Below are positions 10,960 to 19,653 of a stretch of DNA of 64,000 nucleotides, piece by piece. Below the pieces are notes generated by a model. The model was not told where the DNA came from. It ran no database searches and worked only from the letters and a program-made list of their open reading frames with translations. Made by a program: the position numbers and the translations under genes. Location: positions 1 to 64,000 of the forward strand of contig JAFAFA010000105.1 in assembly GCA_023423695.1 (NCBI GenBank). Reading direction: 5' to 3'. Each line of letters begins with the position of its first letter. Position 1 is the stretch's first letter. This stretch comes from Pseudomonadota bacterium (GTDB taxonomy: Bacteria > Pseudomonadota > Alphaproteobacteria > Azospirillales > Azospirillaceae).

Positions 10960-11077
10960 ACCTTTCCCCACCTGCGGTGGGAGAGGGAACTGCCGCCTGT
11001 CCTTTGCAAACACTCTATCAAAGTTCCGGCCCCCTCTCCCACCGCAGGTGGGGGAGAGATGGGGAGGGGGACGACAG
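10960..11077. repeat. Intergenic inverted-repeat element between convergent genes
   Basis: Two arms of about 22 bases, centred on CCCACCTGCGGTGGGAGAGGG (left) and its reverse complement (right, near 11032-11054), are separated by about 45 bases. Each arm is itself nearly palindromic. Related C/G-rich hairpins lie at 21785-21950 and 34803-34952. The site between two convergent genes suggests a bidirectional terminator or a REP-like repeat. Confidence 0.7.
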
Positions 11078-11087
11078 TCGAGGGCTC

Positions 11088-12050
11088 CTACTCCAACCCC
11101 GCCTTCTTGCGGACGTCGTAGCTGCGGGTCTTGGCCCACTGTTCCACGAATTTGACAAGTTCGGCGTCGGGCGGGTCGGGCAGGACGACCTTCAGTTTCA
11201 CATACTGGTCGCCCGGCTGCTTGGTGGCCTGGTTCACCACGCCCTTGCCGCGCAGGCGCAGGACGGAGCCGGTGTTTGCGCCGGGCGGCACCTTCACCGC
11301 CACCTTGCCGCTGATGGTCGGGACATTGACGGTGGCGCCGAGAACCGCCTCGTTCAGGGTGATCGGCACCTCGACGTGGATGTCGCTGTCCTGCCGGGTG
11401 AAGTGGGGGTGCGATTCGACATGCACCTCGACGATGGCGTCGCCGTTGGGCATGCCGCCCATGCCGGGCAGGCCCTGGCCCTTCAGGCGCAGCTTCGTCT
11501 CGTTCTCCGTCCCCGGCGGGATGGCGACGTCGATGCTCTTGCCGTTGGACAGGTTGATGCGCCGCTTCGATCCGTTCGCCGCCTCCACGAAGGTGACGGT
11601 GACGGAATAGGAGATGTCGCTGCCGCGCACTCGCGGCCCGGTCGAGCCGCCGCCCATGCCGGCCCCGGCTCCGGCACCCGCCCCGCCGGGACGGCGCCGG
11701 CCGCCGCCGAACAGGTCGGAGAACCAGTCGTCACCGCCGCCGAAGTAGCTGTCGTCGGCGGTGCCGCTGTAGGCCTTGCCCCGGCTGGTCCGGCCGCGGG
11801 TGCCGAAGCCGGCGTGCCGTTCCTGGCCGGAGGGATCGATCTCGCCCCGGTCGTAGCGGGCGCGCTTCTCGGTATCCGACAGCAGCGTGTAGGCGGCCGA
11901 GATTTCCTTGAACCGCTCCTCGTTGGCGGCGTCGCCCGGCTTCAGGTCCGGGTGATGCTGCTTGGCGAGCTTGCGGTACGCCTTCTTGATGTCGTCGGCA
12001 CTGGCGGACCGGCTGACGCCGAGAACGCTGTAGGGATCGCGCGTTGCCAC
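11088..12050 (-). CDS. cbpA: CbpA-type DnaJ co-chaperone (J-protein without zinc finger)
   Basis: CbpA-like J-proteins stimulate DnaK ATPase and can bind curved DNA. In this 320-residue protein the J domain (about 4-70) has the HPD signature in KLAKQHHPDLKPGD. A Gly/Arg-rich linker follows (about 75-135), then two C-terminal peptide-binding beta domains (from about 140, ending near YDVRKKAGLE). The four CxxCxGxG zinc repeats of DnaJ itself are absent, which points to CbpA/DjlA-like class II rather than DnaJ. It is the only gene on its strand here. Confidence 0.88.
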   Translation of the reverse strand: MATRDPYSVLGVSRSASADDIKKAYRKLAKQHHPDLKPGDAANEERFKEISAAYTLLSDTEKRARYDRGEIDPSGQERHAGFGTRGRTSRGKAYSGTADDSYFGGGDDWFSDLFGGGRRRPGGAGAGAGAGMGGGSTGPRVRGSDISYSVTVTFVEAANGSKRRINLSNGKSIDVAIPPGTENETKLRLKGQGLPGMGGMPNGDAIVEVHVESHPHFTRQDSDIHVEVPITLNEAVLGATVNVPTISGKVAVKVPPGANTGSVLRLRGKGVVNQATKQPGDQYVKLKVVLPDPPDAELVKFVEQWAKTRSYDVRKKAGLE

Positions 12051-12101
12051 GGGCAGAGAATTCCCGCCCCAGGGGGGCTCAAGGGTTGCAGGTCGGACGT
12101 G

Positions 12102-12575
12102 TTACGAGTTGCCGATGATCTTCCACGTACCGTCGGCCTGTTTGCAAGCGGTTCCGTACGCCTGCTCCGTCCGGCCCTTGACCACGATGGTCTGCTGGAA
12201 CTCGCGGCAGTAGGTGCCGGTGTTGCTGTAGCCGTCGCGGGTGGTGACGATGGTGCCGGAATTGCCCGACTGCGGGTTGTTCCAGTTGATGCGGTCGCCG
12301 ACCGGGGCGGCATAGGCCTGACGGGCCGCGGTTTCGGCATAGCCGGCATCGGCCTTGTCGAGCGAGCTGCCGACCTCGCGGCCGATGAAGGCGCCCAGCA
12401 GCGTGCCGACGCCGGTCGCCACCAGCTTGCCCGTTCCGCCGCCGATCTGCGAACCGATCAGACCGCCGGCGACCGCGCCGCCGGCCGTGCCGATCGTTTC
12501 CTTCTGGCCACCCAGCTGGCAGCCTGCCAGCAGGCTGGCGACGATCACGGCCGGAACGACTTTCTTCACGAACAT
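12102..12575 (-). CDS. Glycine-zipper 17 kDa surface-antigen-like lipoprotein
   Basis: A 157-residue predicted lipoprotein: MFVKKVVPAVIVASLLAGC gives a lipobox with lipidated Cys19. Next comes a glycine-zipper stretch (AGGAVAGGLIGSQIGGGTGK, about 31-65) typical of the rickettsial 17 kDa antigen/RT0821 family. The C-terminal half has YCREFQQTIVVKGRTEQAYG, the conserved end domain of that family. A much longer open frame runs through its start codon, but the signal peptide fixes the start. The likely place of action is the outer membrane; no biochemical role is known. Confidence 0.85.
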   Translation of the reverse strand: MFVKKVVPAVIVASLLAGCQLGGQKETIGTAGGAVAGGLIGSQIGGGTGKLVATGVGTLLGAFIGREVGSSLDKADAGYAETAARQAYAAPVGDRINWNNPQSGNSGTIVTTRDGYSNTGTYCREFQQTIVVKGRTEQAYGTACKQADGTWKIIGNS

Positions 12576-12636
12576 CCTTGCGCCTCGAAAAGGTTGGTTG
12601 CCGCGGCACCTTATCGGTGGCTTCGCGGTGGACAGT

Positions 12637-12665
12637 GATATAAGCGACCCTATCCTTGCTGTGAA
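12637..12665 (-). promoter_or_regulatory. Candidate sigma-70 promoter for the glycine-zipper lipoprotein
   Basis: On the minus strand: TTCACA (12660-12665), a 17-base spacer, TATATC (12637-12642), about 62 bases upstream of the start codon at 12575. Spacing is ideal and both boxes match four or more of six consensus positions. Confidence 0.5.
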
Positions 12666-12763
12666 TTGTGATGAGGCTGTGACCCTTTCGCTTTTGCACA
12701 GAAGATAGCCTCCGCTCCCAGCCGGCGGGCGGTGCGGGACCAATCTAGACAGGACCCACGGGC

Positions 12764-13375
12764 ATGACCGAGAGCAGCGAGCGCGACCCTTACGAACTCT
12801 TCGCCGAATGGATGAAGGAAGCCGAGCAGAGCGAGCCCAACGACCCCAACGCCATGGCGCTGGCCACCGCCGATGCCGCTGGCATCCCGTCGGTGCGCAT
12901 GGTGCTGCTGAAGGGCATCGATCCGCGCGGCTTCGTCTTCTACACCAACACCGAGAGCCGGAAGGGCGAGCAGATGCTCGCGAATCGGAACGCCGCCCTG
13001 TGCTTCCATTGGAAGACCCTGCGCCGACAGGTGCGGGTGGAAGGACCGGTGGAGGTCGTGACCGACGCCGAGGCCGACGCCTATTTCGAAAGCCGCGCGC
13101 GTGAAAGCCGCATCGGCGCCTGGGCCTCGCAGCAGTCGCGCCCGCTGGAGGGCCGGTGGGAGCTGGAGAAGCGCGTGGCCCAGTTCGCCGCGAAATACGC
13201 CATCGGCACCGTGCCGCGGCCGCCGCACTGGACCGGCTTCCGCGTGCTGCCGTCGCGCATCGAGTTCTGGCGCGACCGGCCCTTCCGCCTGCACGACCGG
13301 CTGGTCTACCGCCGGGCCGCGGAGGCGACGGACGCCGCCCCGGCGGGTTGGACGACCGAGCGGCTCTATCCCTAA
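12764..13375 (+). CDS. pdxH: Pyridoxamine 5'-phosphate oxidase
   Basis: PdxH uses FMN and O2 to convert pyridoxamine/pyridoxine 5'-phosphate to pyridoxal 5'-phosphate. The 203-residue product matches the family length. Recognisable parts: the FMN-binding stretch RMVLLKGIDPRGFVFYTNTE (46-65), the central SRIGAWASQQS, and the C-terminal PHWTGFRVLPSRIEFW characteristic of PdxH. PLP made here would serve GlyA (29067) among others. It is followed after 25 bases by the metal transporter gene. Confidence 0.95.
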   Translation: MTESSERDPYELFAEWMKEAEQSEPNDPNAMALATADAAGIPSVRMVLLKGIDPRGFVFYTNTESRKGEQMLANRNAALCFHWKTLRRQVRVEGPVEVVTDAEADAYFESRARESRIGAWASQQSRPLEGRWELEKRVAQFAAKYAIGTVPRPPHWTGFRVLPSRIEFWRDRPFRLHDRLVYRRAAEATDAAPAGWTTERLYP

Positions 13376-13400
13376 CGGTGGCCCTGAACAGAGGCAGGTC

Positions 13401-14324
13401 GTGAGCGAAATTCCGGAAAGCGGCGCCCGGGCGGATCGCCTGCGCCGTTACGCCACCTATGCCAGCGTGTCGGTGGCCTCCACCCTGATCGTGGCGAAGC
13501 TGGCGGCCTATCTGCTGACCGAGTCGGTCAGTATCCTGTCGTCGCTGATCGATTCGAGCACCGATCTGATGGCGTCTGTGGTGACGCTGTTCGGGGTGCG
13601 TCATGCCCTGCGGCCGGCCGACGCCAACCACCGCTATGGCCACGGCAAGGCGGAGGCGCTGGCGGCATTGGCCCAGGCGGCCTTCATCGCCGGTTCGGCC
13701 GTGCTGTTGAGCGTGGAGGCGGTGCGGCGCATCCTGCGGCCGGAGCCGATCGCCGAGGGGGCGGTGGGCATCGCCGTCATGCTGCTGTCGATCGTGCTGA
13801 CCGCCGTCCTCATCGCCTTCCAGCGCCGGGTGCAGACGGCCACCGGGTCCGTCGCCATCGGGGCGGACCGGCTGCATTATTCCGGCGACCTGCTGATGAA
13901 CAGCGCCGTCATCGCCGCCATCCTGCTGACCCAGGCGACCGGGCTCACCATCGTCGATCCGTTGTTCGGCATCGGCATCGCGCTGTTCCTGCTGAACGGC
14001 GCCCGCGGCGTGGCGCGCGACGCGCTGGACGTGCTGATGGATCGGGAACTGGGGCAGGAGGAGCGCGACCGCATCACGGCGCTGGCGCGGGCCGAGCCGG
14101 GGGTGCGCGGCCTGCACGACCTGCGCACGCGCAACGCCGGCACCGGCTGCTTCATCGAGCTGCATCTGGAACTGGACGGCAGCCTGACCCTGACCGCAGC
14201 GCATGAGATCGCCGACAGGGTGGAGCGGCGGCTGCGGGACGCCTTCGTCAACGCCGAGGTGATCGTCCATCAGGAGCCTGCCGGACTGGCCGACGACCGG
14301 CTGGACAACAGGATCGCCGGCTGA
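13401..14324 (+). CDS. Cation diffusion facilitator (FieF/ZitB-like divalent metal exporter)
   Basis: CDF proteins are proton-driven exporters of Zn2+, Fe2+ or related ions. From the GTG at 13401 (purine-rich GAGGCAG just upstream) the product is 307 residues with six predicted membrane helices. The metal-site motif SSLIDSSTDLMAS in TM2 and the loop HRYGHGKAEALAAL mark the FieF-type subgroup. The cytosolic C-terminal ferredoxin-like domain ends in VIVHQEP. It lies 25 bases after pdxH and may be cotranscribed. Metal specificity cannot be told from sequence alone. Confidence 0.92.
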   Translation: MSEIPESGARADRLRRYATYASVSVASTLIVAKLAAYLLTESVSILSSLIDSSTDLMASVVTLFGVRHALRPADANHRYGHGKAEALAALAQAAFIAGSAVLLSVEAVRRILRPEPIAEGAVGIAVMLLSIVLTAVLIAFQRRVQTATGSVAIGADRLHYSGDLLMNSAVIAAILLTQATGLTIVDPLFGIGIALFLLNGARGVARDALDVLMDRELGQEERDRITALARAEPGVRGLHDLRTRNAGTGCFIELHLELDGSLTLTAAHEIADRVERRLRDAFVNAEVIVHQEPAGLADDRLDNRIAG

Positions 14325-14576
14325 CCGCAGGTTTTCGGGCATGCCGGAACCGCATTCGGAGTGGCTCTCGTGATACGGTTGCGTATTGCGGGAAATCCCG
14401 TATTTCGCGACGAGCCGCCGGACGTGCACAATCGTCGGGCGTGGCCTCTCCTAAAGGTATCCTACCAAAGGACAGGGGGTGCCGAGCCCGTCTCGGTCCG
14501 CCAGTTCGTTGCGAACATGTCTCAAAAGCGCAATAATAGTGCTTGGGAGAAAGCGCTCGGTTACAAAACAGCAAGA

Positions 14577-15980
14577 ATGGTGGGCATAATGGATGGAAGC
14601 TTTACGCTTCGGCCGCATCTGATCGCGGACATCGCGACGGAAGCCGGCAATCTCGGCATCGAGATCGCGGACATCGCCGGCCACATCGAGGATGTGAACG
14701 CCCGCGTCACCCACCAGTCGGAGGTCTTCACGCAGCTGCGGGACACCGGCGCCAAGATGTCGCGTAGCACGCAACGCATCTCCGAAGCCTCGGCGGTTGC
14801 GCGGTCGGTGACGGAGCAGGCCCGGCAGGAGGTCGACAGCTCGCACGACCGGGTGCAGCGGTCGCTGTCCGACATCCATGCGCTGGTGTCCTCGGTGACG
14901 GGGATCGAGGGACAGATCGCCGGGCTGCGCGACGCGCTGGACCGCGTAGGCAAGGTCGCCAAGGAGATCTTCACCATCGCCAAGCAGACCAACCTGCTGG
15001 CGCTGAACGCCACGATCGAGGCGGCCCGGGCCGGCGATGCCGGGCGCGGGTTCGCCGTGGTCGCCAACGAGGTCAAGTCGCTGTCCACCAAGACCAGCGA
15101 GGCGACGACGGAGATCGACGCGACGCTGAAATACCTCAACGAGCAGGCCCAGCGCCTGATGGCCGAAAGTGCCGCCAGCGCCGCCAAGGCCCGTGCGGTC
15201 AGCGAGGGCACGACCGCCATCGGCACGGTGATCGAGACGGTGGGCCGCGCCATGCGCGAGCTGAACGGCGAGACCGACAAGATCGACGCCGCCTCCGCCG
15301 AGATCGGCGCCAATTGCGGCGAGCTGGAACACGAGATCGGCGATCTTGCCGCCGGCGTGAAGCTGTCCAGCGACAACCTGGCCCAGGCCCGCGACCGGGT
15401 GAACAATCTGGTCGGCATGAGCGAGCGGCTGATCGGCGTCACCGCGGAGCTGAACATCGAGACGGTCGACACCCCCTTCATCGCCGCGGTGAAGGACGCC
15501 GCCGCCAAGGTGTCCGCCGCCTTCGAGGAGGCGCTGGCCCGCGGCGACATCAGCGAGGCCGACCTGTTCGACCGCAACTACCAGCCGGTCGCCGGATCGA
15601 ACCCCCAGCAGGTGATGACACGCTTCACCCAGCTGTGCGACCGGCTGCTTCCCGGCATCCAGGAGCCGGTGCTGTCTGCCAATGGCCGGATCGTCTTCTG
15701 CGTGGCGGTGGACGACAACGGCTATCTGCCCACCCACAACCGGCAATTCAGCCAGCCGCAGGGTCGCGATCCGGTGTGGAACGCCGCCAACTGCCGCAAC
15801 CGGCGGATCTTCAACGACCGCGTCGGTCTGGCCGCCGGCCGCAACAGCAAGCCCTTCCTGCTGCAGACCTACCGCCGCGACATGGGCGGTGGGAAATACG
15901 CCCTGATGAAGGACGTCTCCGCACCCGTCACGGTGCGCGGCCGCCATTGGGGCGGGCTGCGGCTGGCCTACAAGGTGTGA
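14577..15980 (+). CDS. Soluble methyl-accepting chemotaxis protein with C-terminal sensory domain
   Basis: This is a chemoreceptor-type signalling protein with no membrane helix. From residue 5 it reads straight into a helical region, then the MCP hairpin tip with EIFTIAKQTNLLALNATIEAARAGDAGRGFAVV, which binds CheA/CheW. After the second helix, about 155 C-terminal residues form a separate globular domain (NYQPVAGSNPQQVMTRF through RRDMGGGKYALMKDVSAPV), a family placement I cannot name with certainty but seen after MCP domains in related bacteria. The start is uncertain: in-frame ATGs at 14517, 14577 and 14589 are all possible, and the AT-rich stretch before 14577 looks non-coding. Confidence 0.85.
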   Translation: MVGIMDGSFTLRPHLIADIATEAGNLGIEIADIAGHIEDVNARVTHQSEVFTQLRDTGAKMSRSTQRISEASAVARSVTEQARQEVDSSHDRVQRSLSDIHALVSSVTGIEGQIAGLRDALDRVGKVAKEIFTIAKQTNLLALNATIEAARAGDAGRGFAVVANEVKSLSTKTSEATTEIDATLKYLNEQAQRLMAESAASAAKARAVSEGTTAIGTVIETVGRAMRELNGETDKIDAASAEIGANCGELEHEIGDLAAGVKLSSDNLAQARDRVNNLVGMSERLIGVTAELNIETVDTPFIAAVKDAAAKVSAAFEEALARGDISEADLFDRNYQPVAGSNPQQVMTRFTQLCDRLLPGIQEPVLSANGRIVFCVAVDDNGYLPTHNRQFSQPQGRDPVWNAANCRNRRIFNDRVGLAAGRNSKPFLLQTYRRDMGGGKYALMKDVSAPVTVRGRHWGGLRLAYKV

Positions 15981-16111
15981 GGGACCTCGGGCCACTTCCC
16001 CTGCATCGCCGCCTTCCGAGCATGCGCCATCGTGTACATGGCGGTGAATCGCGCTAAACTCGGCCGACAAAGGGGTTGAGGCGGCGCAAGCTGGCGCTCT
16101 GGAGGCGGGGA

Positions 16112-16936
16112 ATGGGCTTCACGGTTACCTTCTGGGGCGTGCGCGGCACGATTCCCTGCCCGATGGCCTCGCATTTGGGCTTCGGCGGCAACACCTCCTG
16201 CGTCGAGGTGCGGGCCGGCAAGCAATGCATCATCATCGACGCGGGAACCGGGCTGCGCCTGCTGGGGCGTAAGCTGCTGGCCGAGGGGGTGACCGGCGCC
16301 ACGCTGCTTCTGAGCCACACGCACCTGGACCACATCAGCGGCTTTCCCTTCTTCGCGCCGGCCTATACCAAGGGCTTCAGCCTGCGGGTGATCTCCGGCC
16401 ATCTCACCGGCAGCCCGGACATCGAAGCGGTGATGGCCCGGCAGATGGAAAGGCCGCTGTTCCCGGTGCCGCTGCGCACCATGGGCGGCGACCTCAGCTT
16501 CCTGGAGGTGCCGCCCGGCCACAGCTTCAAGCTGGAGGGCGGGGTGCGCATCCACACGGCGGCGCTGAACCACCCGGACGGCGCCACCGGCTACCGGATC
16601 GAGTATCAGGGCCGGTCGCTCGCCTATGTCACCGACACCGAACATGTGCCGGACCAGCCCGACCGCAACATCCTGAACCTGGTGGACGGGGTCGACCTGC
16701 TGCTCTACGATTCGACCTACACCGACGAGGAGTGGGCGCAGCGCGTCGGCTGGGGCCATTCCACCTGGATGGAGGCGGTGCGGATCGCCCGTGCCGCCCA
16801 TGTGAAGACGCTGGGCCTGTTCCACCACGACCCCGACCACGACGACGCCACCATGGAACGGATCGAAGCCGCGGCGAAGGCGGAGTTCCCCAACTGCTTC
16901 GCCGCGCGCGAGGGCACGACGATCTCCCTGGATTGA
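16112..16936 (+). CDS. Metallo-beta-lactamase fold hydrolase
   Basis: The 274-residue product belongs to the MBL-fold superfamily, in the PhnP/RNase Z-like branch. The ATG at 16112 has GGAGG 7 bases upstream. Motif 1 HTHLDH appears at SHTHLDHISGFPFF, downstream ligands at ALNHPDGATGYRIEY and YVTDTEH, and the final histidine pair in LGLFHHDPDHDD. The N-terminal MGFTVTFWGVRGTIPCP is typical of response-regulator-linked or cAMP-phosphodiesterase-like MBL proteins. Substrate unknown. It precedes the anion permease by 27 bases. Confidence 0.85.
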   Translation: MGFTVTFWGVRGTIPCPMASHLGFGGNTSCVEVRAGKQCIIIDAGTGLRLLGRKLLAEGVTGATLLLSHTHLDHISGFPFFAPAYTKGFSLRVISGHLTGSPDIEAVMARQMERPLFPVPLRTMGGDLSFLEVPPGHSFKLEGGVRIHTAALNHPDGATGYRIEYQGRSLAYVTDTEHVPDQPDRNILNLVDGVDLLLYDSTYTDEEWAQRVGWGHSTWMEAVRIARAAHVKTLGLFHHDPDHDDATMERIEAAAKAEFPNCFAAREGTTISLD

Positions 16937-16963
16937 TCTTGCGGACTGAATGCCTCCCATAGA

Positions 16964-18199
16964 ATGACGGCCACCATCCTGATCCTGTTCGGCGCCACCT
17001 ATCTGGGCATGGCGCTGGGCCGTTTTCCTGGTCTCAGCATCGACCGCACCGGCATTGCGCTGGTCGCCGCGATCCTGCTGCTGGCGACAGGAGCGCTCGA
17101 CACCGGCCAACTGGTGGCGGCGGTCGATTTCCCGACGATCTTCATCCTGCTGGGGCTGATGATCCTGTCGGCGCAATATGCCGGCAGCGGGTTCTACGAC
17201 TGGTGCGCGCTGAAGGTGGCGCAGGCGGCGCGGTCGCCGGCGCGGCTGCTGGCGGTGATCGTGCTGGTCGCCGGCGGTCTGTCGGCGGTGCTGGCGAACG
17301 ACGTGGTCGTCTTCGCCATGACGCCGATGCTGTGCCTGGGCCTGCTGGCGCGCAAGCTGGACCCGCGGCCCTATCTGATCGCGCTGGCGGGGGCGGCCAA
17401 TGCCGGATCGGCGGCGACGGTGATCGGCAACCCGCAGAACATCCTGATCGGGCAGGTCGGGCATCTCGACTTCTGGCGCTTCCTGGCGGTGTGCGGCGGT
17501 CCGGCGCTGGCCGCCATGCTGATCGTCTACGTCACCGTCTGGCTGGTCTGGCGCGGCCGCTTCGGCGAGCCCGAGGGAGCGGCTGAGGCCGATCCGGTGG
17601 CGCCGGTTCCGCTCGACCGCTGGCAGCTGGGCAAGGCGGTGGCGGCGACGCTGGCGCTGCTGGTGCTGTTCACCCGCGATCTCCCGCAGGAGCATTCGGT
17701 GCTGCTGGTGGCCGGCGTGATGATGGTCAGCCGGCGCATGGCCAGCCGCGACATGCTGGGCATGGTCGACTGGCATCTGCTGGTCCTGTTCGCGGCGCTG
17801 TTCGCCATCAACCATGCGCTGGGCCTGACCGGCATTCCGGCGGCGCTGGTCGGCGACCTCCAGGCCGCGGGATGGCTGCCCGACCGGCTGGCGGTGATGG
17901 TGCCGCTGGCGCTGGCCGGCAGCAACAGCATCGGCAACGTGCCTGCGGTGATCCTGCTGCTGGCCGCTTGGCCGAACCCGCCGGAAGGGGCGCTGTACGG
18001 TCTGGCGCTGCTGTCGACGCTGGCCGGCAACCTGCTTCTGCCGGGAAGCCTCGCCAACATCATCGTGGCGGAACGGGCGGCGGCGTCCGGCGTCCGGCTT
18101 GGTTTCGTCGAACATGCCCGCTGCGGCGTGCCGATGGCGCTGCTGTCGATGGCGGTGGCGGCGGTCTGGCTGTGGGCCGGCGGCTGGATGGCCCCCTGA
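16964..18199 (+). CDS. SLC13/ArsB-superfamily anion or Na+ permease
   Basis: A 411-residue integral membrane protein with about 10-11 hydrophobic helices. The duplicated fold of the ion-transporter superfamily is visible: GGLSAVLANDVVVFAMTPM in the first half and LAGSNSIGNVPAVILLLA in the second match the paired re-entrant loops with conserved Asn. AGAANAGSAATVIGNPQN is characteristic of the ArsB/NhaD/SLC13 group. The transported ion (dicarboxylate, arsenite, Na+/H+) cannot be settled from sequence. No ars genes adjoin it. Confidence 0.83.
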   Translation: MTATILILFGATYLGMALGRFPGLSIDRTGIALVAAILLLATGALDTGQLVAAVDFPTIFILLGLMILSAQYAGSGFYDWCALKVAQAARSPARLLAVIVLVAGGLSAVLANDVVVFAMTPMLCLGLLARKLDPRPYLIALAGAANAGSAATVIGNPQNILIGQVGHLDFWRFLAVCGGPALAAMLIVYVTVWLVWRGRFGEPEGAAEADPVAPVPLDRWQLGKAVAATLALLVLFTRDLPQEHSVLLVAGVMMVSRRMASRDMLGMVDWHLLVLFAALFAINHALGLTGIPAALVGDLQAAGWLPDRLAVMVPLALAGSNSIGNVPAVILLLAAWPNPPEGALYGLALLSTLAGNLLLPGSLANIIVAERAAASGVRLGFVEHARCGVPMALLSMAVAAVWLWAGGWMAP

Positions 18200-18322
18200 T
18201 CAATGCCCCGTGACCGACTGGCTGTGACCTGTGACCGAGTTGTGATTTTCCCGGCCTCAAGCCACTTCTTCGGAATGCGGCGTTTGAGGTAATCTCTTCG
18301 CGCACCGTGGGAGGGCGCGCTT

Positions 18323-19552
18323 GTGAGTTTGGTCGTCCAGTTCATGGAGTTCATCGAGAGCGCGCCGAATCAGTCACTGCGTGCGCTGAGCGACCGCGTG
18401 CTGCGCAAATGCCGCGAGGTGACGGGGGCGGAGGCCGGAACGGTCTTCATGCTGCGCGGGCAGGGGCGAAGCCGCCATCTGGACGCGGTCAGCGCCCAGA
18501 ACGATGTGATCCGCGCCAAGTCCGCCCTGTTCACGATGCCGGTGGATCAGACCTCCATCGTCGGCTATGTCGCGGCCACCGGCGAGACGCTGCTGCTCGA
18601 CGATGCCTACAGGATTCCGGAGGAGCGGCCCTACCGTTTCAATCCTGCCTTCGACCAGCGCACCGGTTTCCGCACCCGCTCGATCATGGCCTTTGCGCTG
18701 AAGGGTGCGCGCGGGCGTCCCATCGGGGTGGTACAGCTGATGAACCGCCGGTCCATGCCGGGGGAAGCGGGCGAGCCGATCTTCCTGGCCGACCACGAGC
18801 AGATGATCGCCCCGGTCAACCACATCGTCGGCCGCGCCCTGGAGCGTGCCGCGACGCTGGAACGGCTGACCGAGCGCAACCGCGCCCTGACCAGGGAGCG
18901 CCGCCGCGTCGCCGAACTCCAGGCGGAGACGGAGCGCGCCTTCATGGTGTCGGTCAACCTGCTGGCCCGCGCGGCCGAGGTGCATGACGAGGAGACCGGC
19001 AACCACATCCTGCGCGTCAACGAATATTCCCACGCTCTAGCCGGCTGGGCCGGCTGCAGCCGCGCCTTCTGCAAGGAAATCCGCTTTTCCGCCGCCCTGC
19101 ACGATGTCGGCAAGATGAGCGTCGATCAGGCGGTTCTGCACAAGAAGGGCCGGCTGGACGAGCGCGAATTGGCGGAGATGCAGCGCCACCCCGTCTATGG
19201 CCACGACATCCTGGTGGCGTCCGACCGGCTGAAGATGGCCGCAGACATCGCGCTGTGCCATCACGAGCAGTGGGCCGGCACCGGCTATCCCCATGGGCTG
19301 AAGGGGGAGGAGATCCCGCTCGCCGCCCGCATCGTCGCCATCGCCGATTGCTACGACGCCCTGCGCAGCGCCCGTCCCTACAAGCCGTCCTTCAGCCACG
19401 AGAAGACGGTGGACATCCTTTTGCACGGCGACGACCGGCTGGATCCCAAGGTGCATTTCGACCCCCGCCTGCTCTCCCTGTTCGCCGCCCGGCATGCGGA
19501 GTTCGATGCGATCTGGGAGGAGCTGAAGGACCGGGAGACGGTCGAGGCCTGA
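18323..19552 (+). CDS. GAF-HD-GYP protein, probable cyclic-di-GMP phosphodiesterase
   Basis: HD-GYP domains hydrolyse cyclic di-GMP to GMP and so lower the signal that favours biofilm over motility. The 409-residue product (GTG start, GGGAGGG upstream) has an N-terminal GAF sensor (about 15-175, GYVAATGETLLLDDAY), a short coiled coil (about 178-205), then HD-GYP (about 210-400). All catalytic signatures are present: HDVGKM, HHEQWAGTGYP and IADCYDAL. It has no receiver domain or membrane helix, so the input is presumably a small molecule or redox signal in the cytosol. It lies among two chemoreceptor genes. Confidence 0.9.
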   Translation: MSLVVQFMEFIESAPNQSLRALSDRVLRKCREVTGAEAGTVFMLRGQGRSRHLDAVSAQNDVIRAKSALFTMPVDQTSIVGYVAATGETLLLDDAYRIPEERPYRFNPAFDQRTGFRTRSIMAFALKGARGRPIGVVQLMNRRSMPGEAGEPIFLADHEQMIAPVNHIVGRALERAATLERLTERNRALTRERRRVAELQAETERAFMVSVNLLARAAEVHDEETGNHILRVNEYSHALAGWAGCSRAFCKEIRFSAALHDVGKMSVDQAVLHKKGRLDERELAEMQRHPVYGHDILVASDRLKMAADIALCHHEQWAGTGYPHGLKGEEIPLAARIVAIADCYDALRSARPYKPSFSHEKTVDILLHGDDRLDPKVHFDPRLLSLFAARHAEFDAIWEELKDRETVEA

Positions 19553-19590
19553 GGGCGGAGGCGAAAGCCCGGCCATAACGGACGCTCCCC

Positions 19591-19604
19591 TTGATCCGTA
19601 TCAA
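19591..19604 (+). promoter_or_regulatory. Perfect FNR/Anr/FixK-type box upstream of hypD
   Basis: TTGATCCGTATCAA matches the TTGAT-N4-ATCAA consensus exactly. Its centre is 56 bases before the hypD ATG. A transcript started about 41 bases downstream would begin about 15 bases before the gene, which is the classic class II activator geometry. Confidence 0.75.
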
Positions 19605-19653
19605 CGCAAACGGTCAGTGTTGCGGGTGAAATGGCGGGGCAGAGGGAGCGACC

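Noticed and set aside
14360..14420. Inverted repeats (ATACGG-TTGCGTAT, CGGGA-AA-TCCCG) before the soluble chemoreceptor as an operator
   Set aside because: Arms are only 5-6 bases with no second copy; chance occurrence is likely.
12102..14429. 775-codon minus-strand open frame
   Set aside because: Only its last 157 codons (the glycine-zipper lipoprotein) look like a protein. The rest is the antisense of pdxH and the CDF transporter, with arginine/proline-rich nonsense.
15968..18115. 715-codon minus-strand frame opposite the MBL hydrolase and permease
   Set aside because: High GC keeps stops rare in the antisense frame. The composition is His/Gln/Arg-rich with no domain, while the plus strand holds two recognisable genes.
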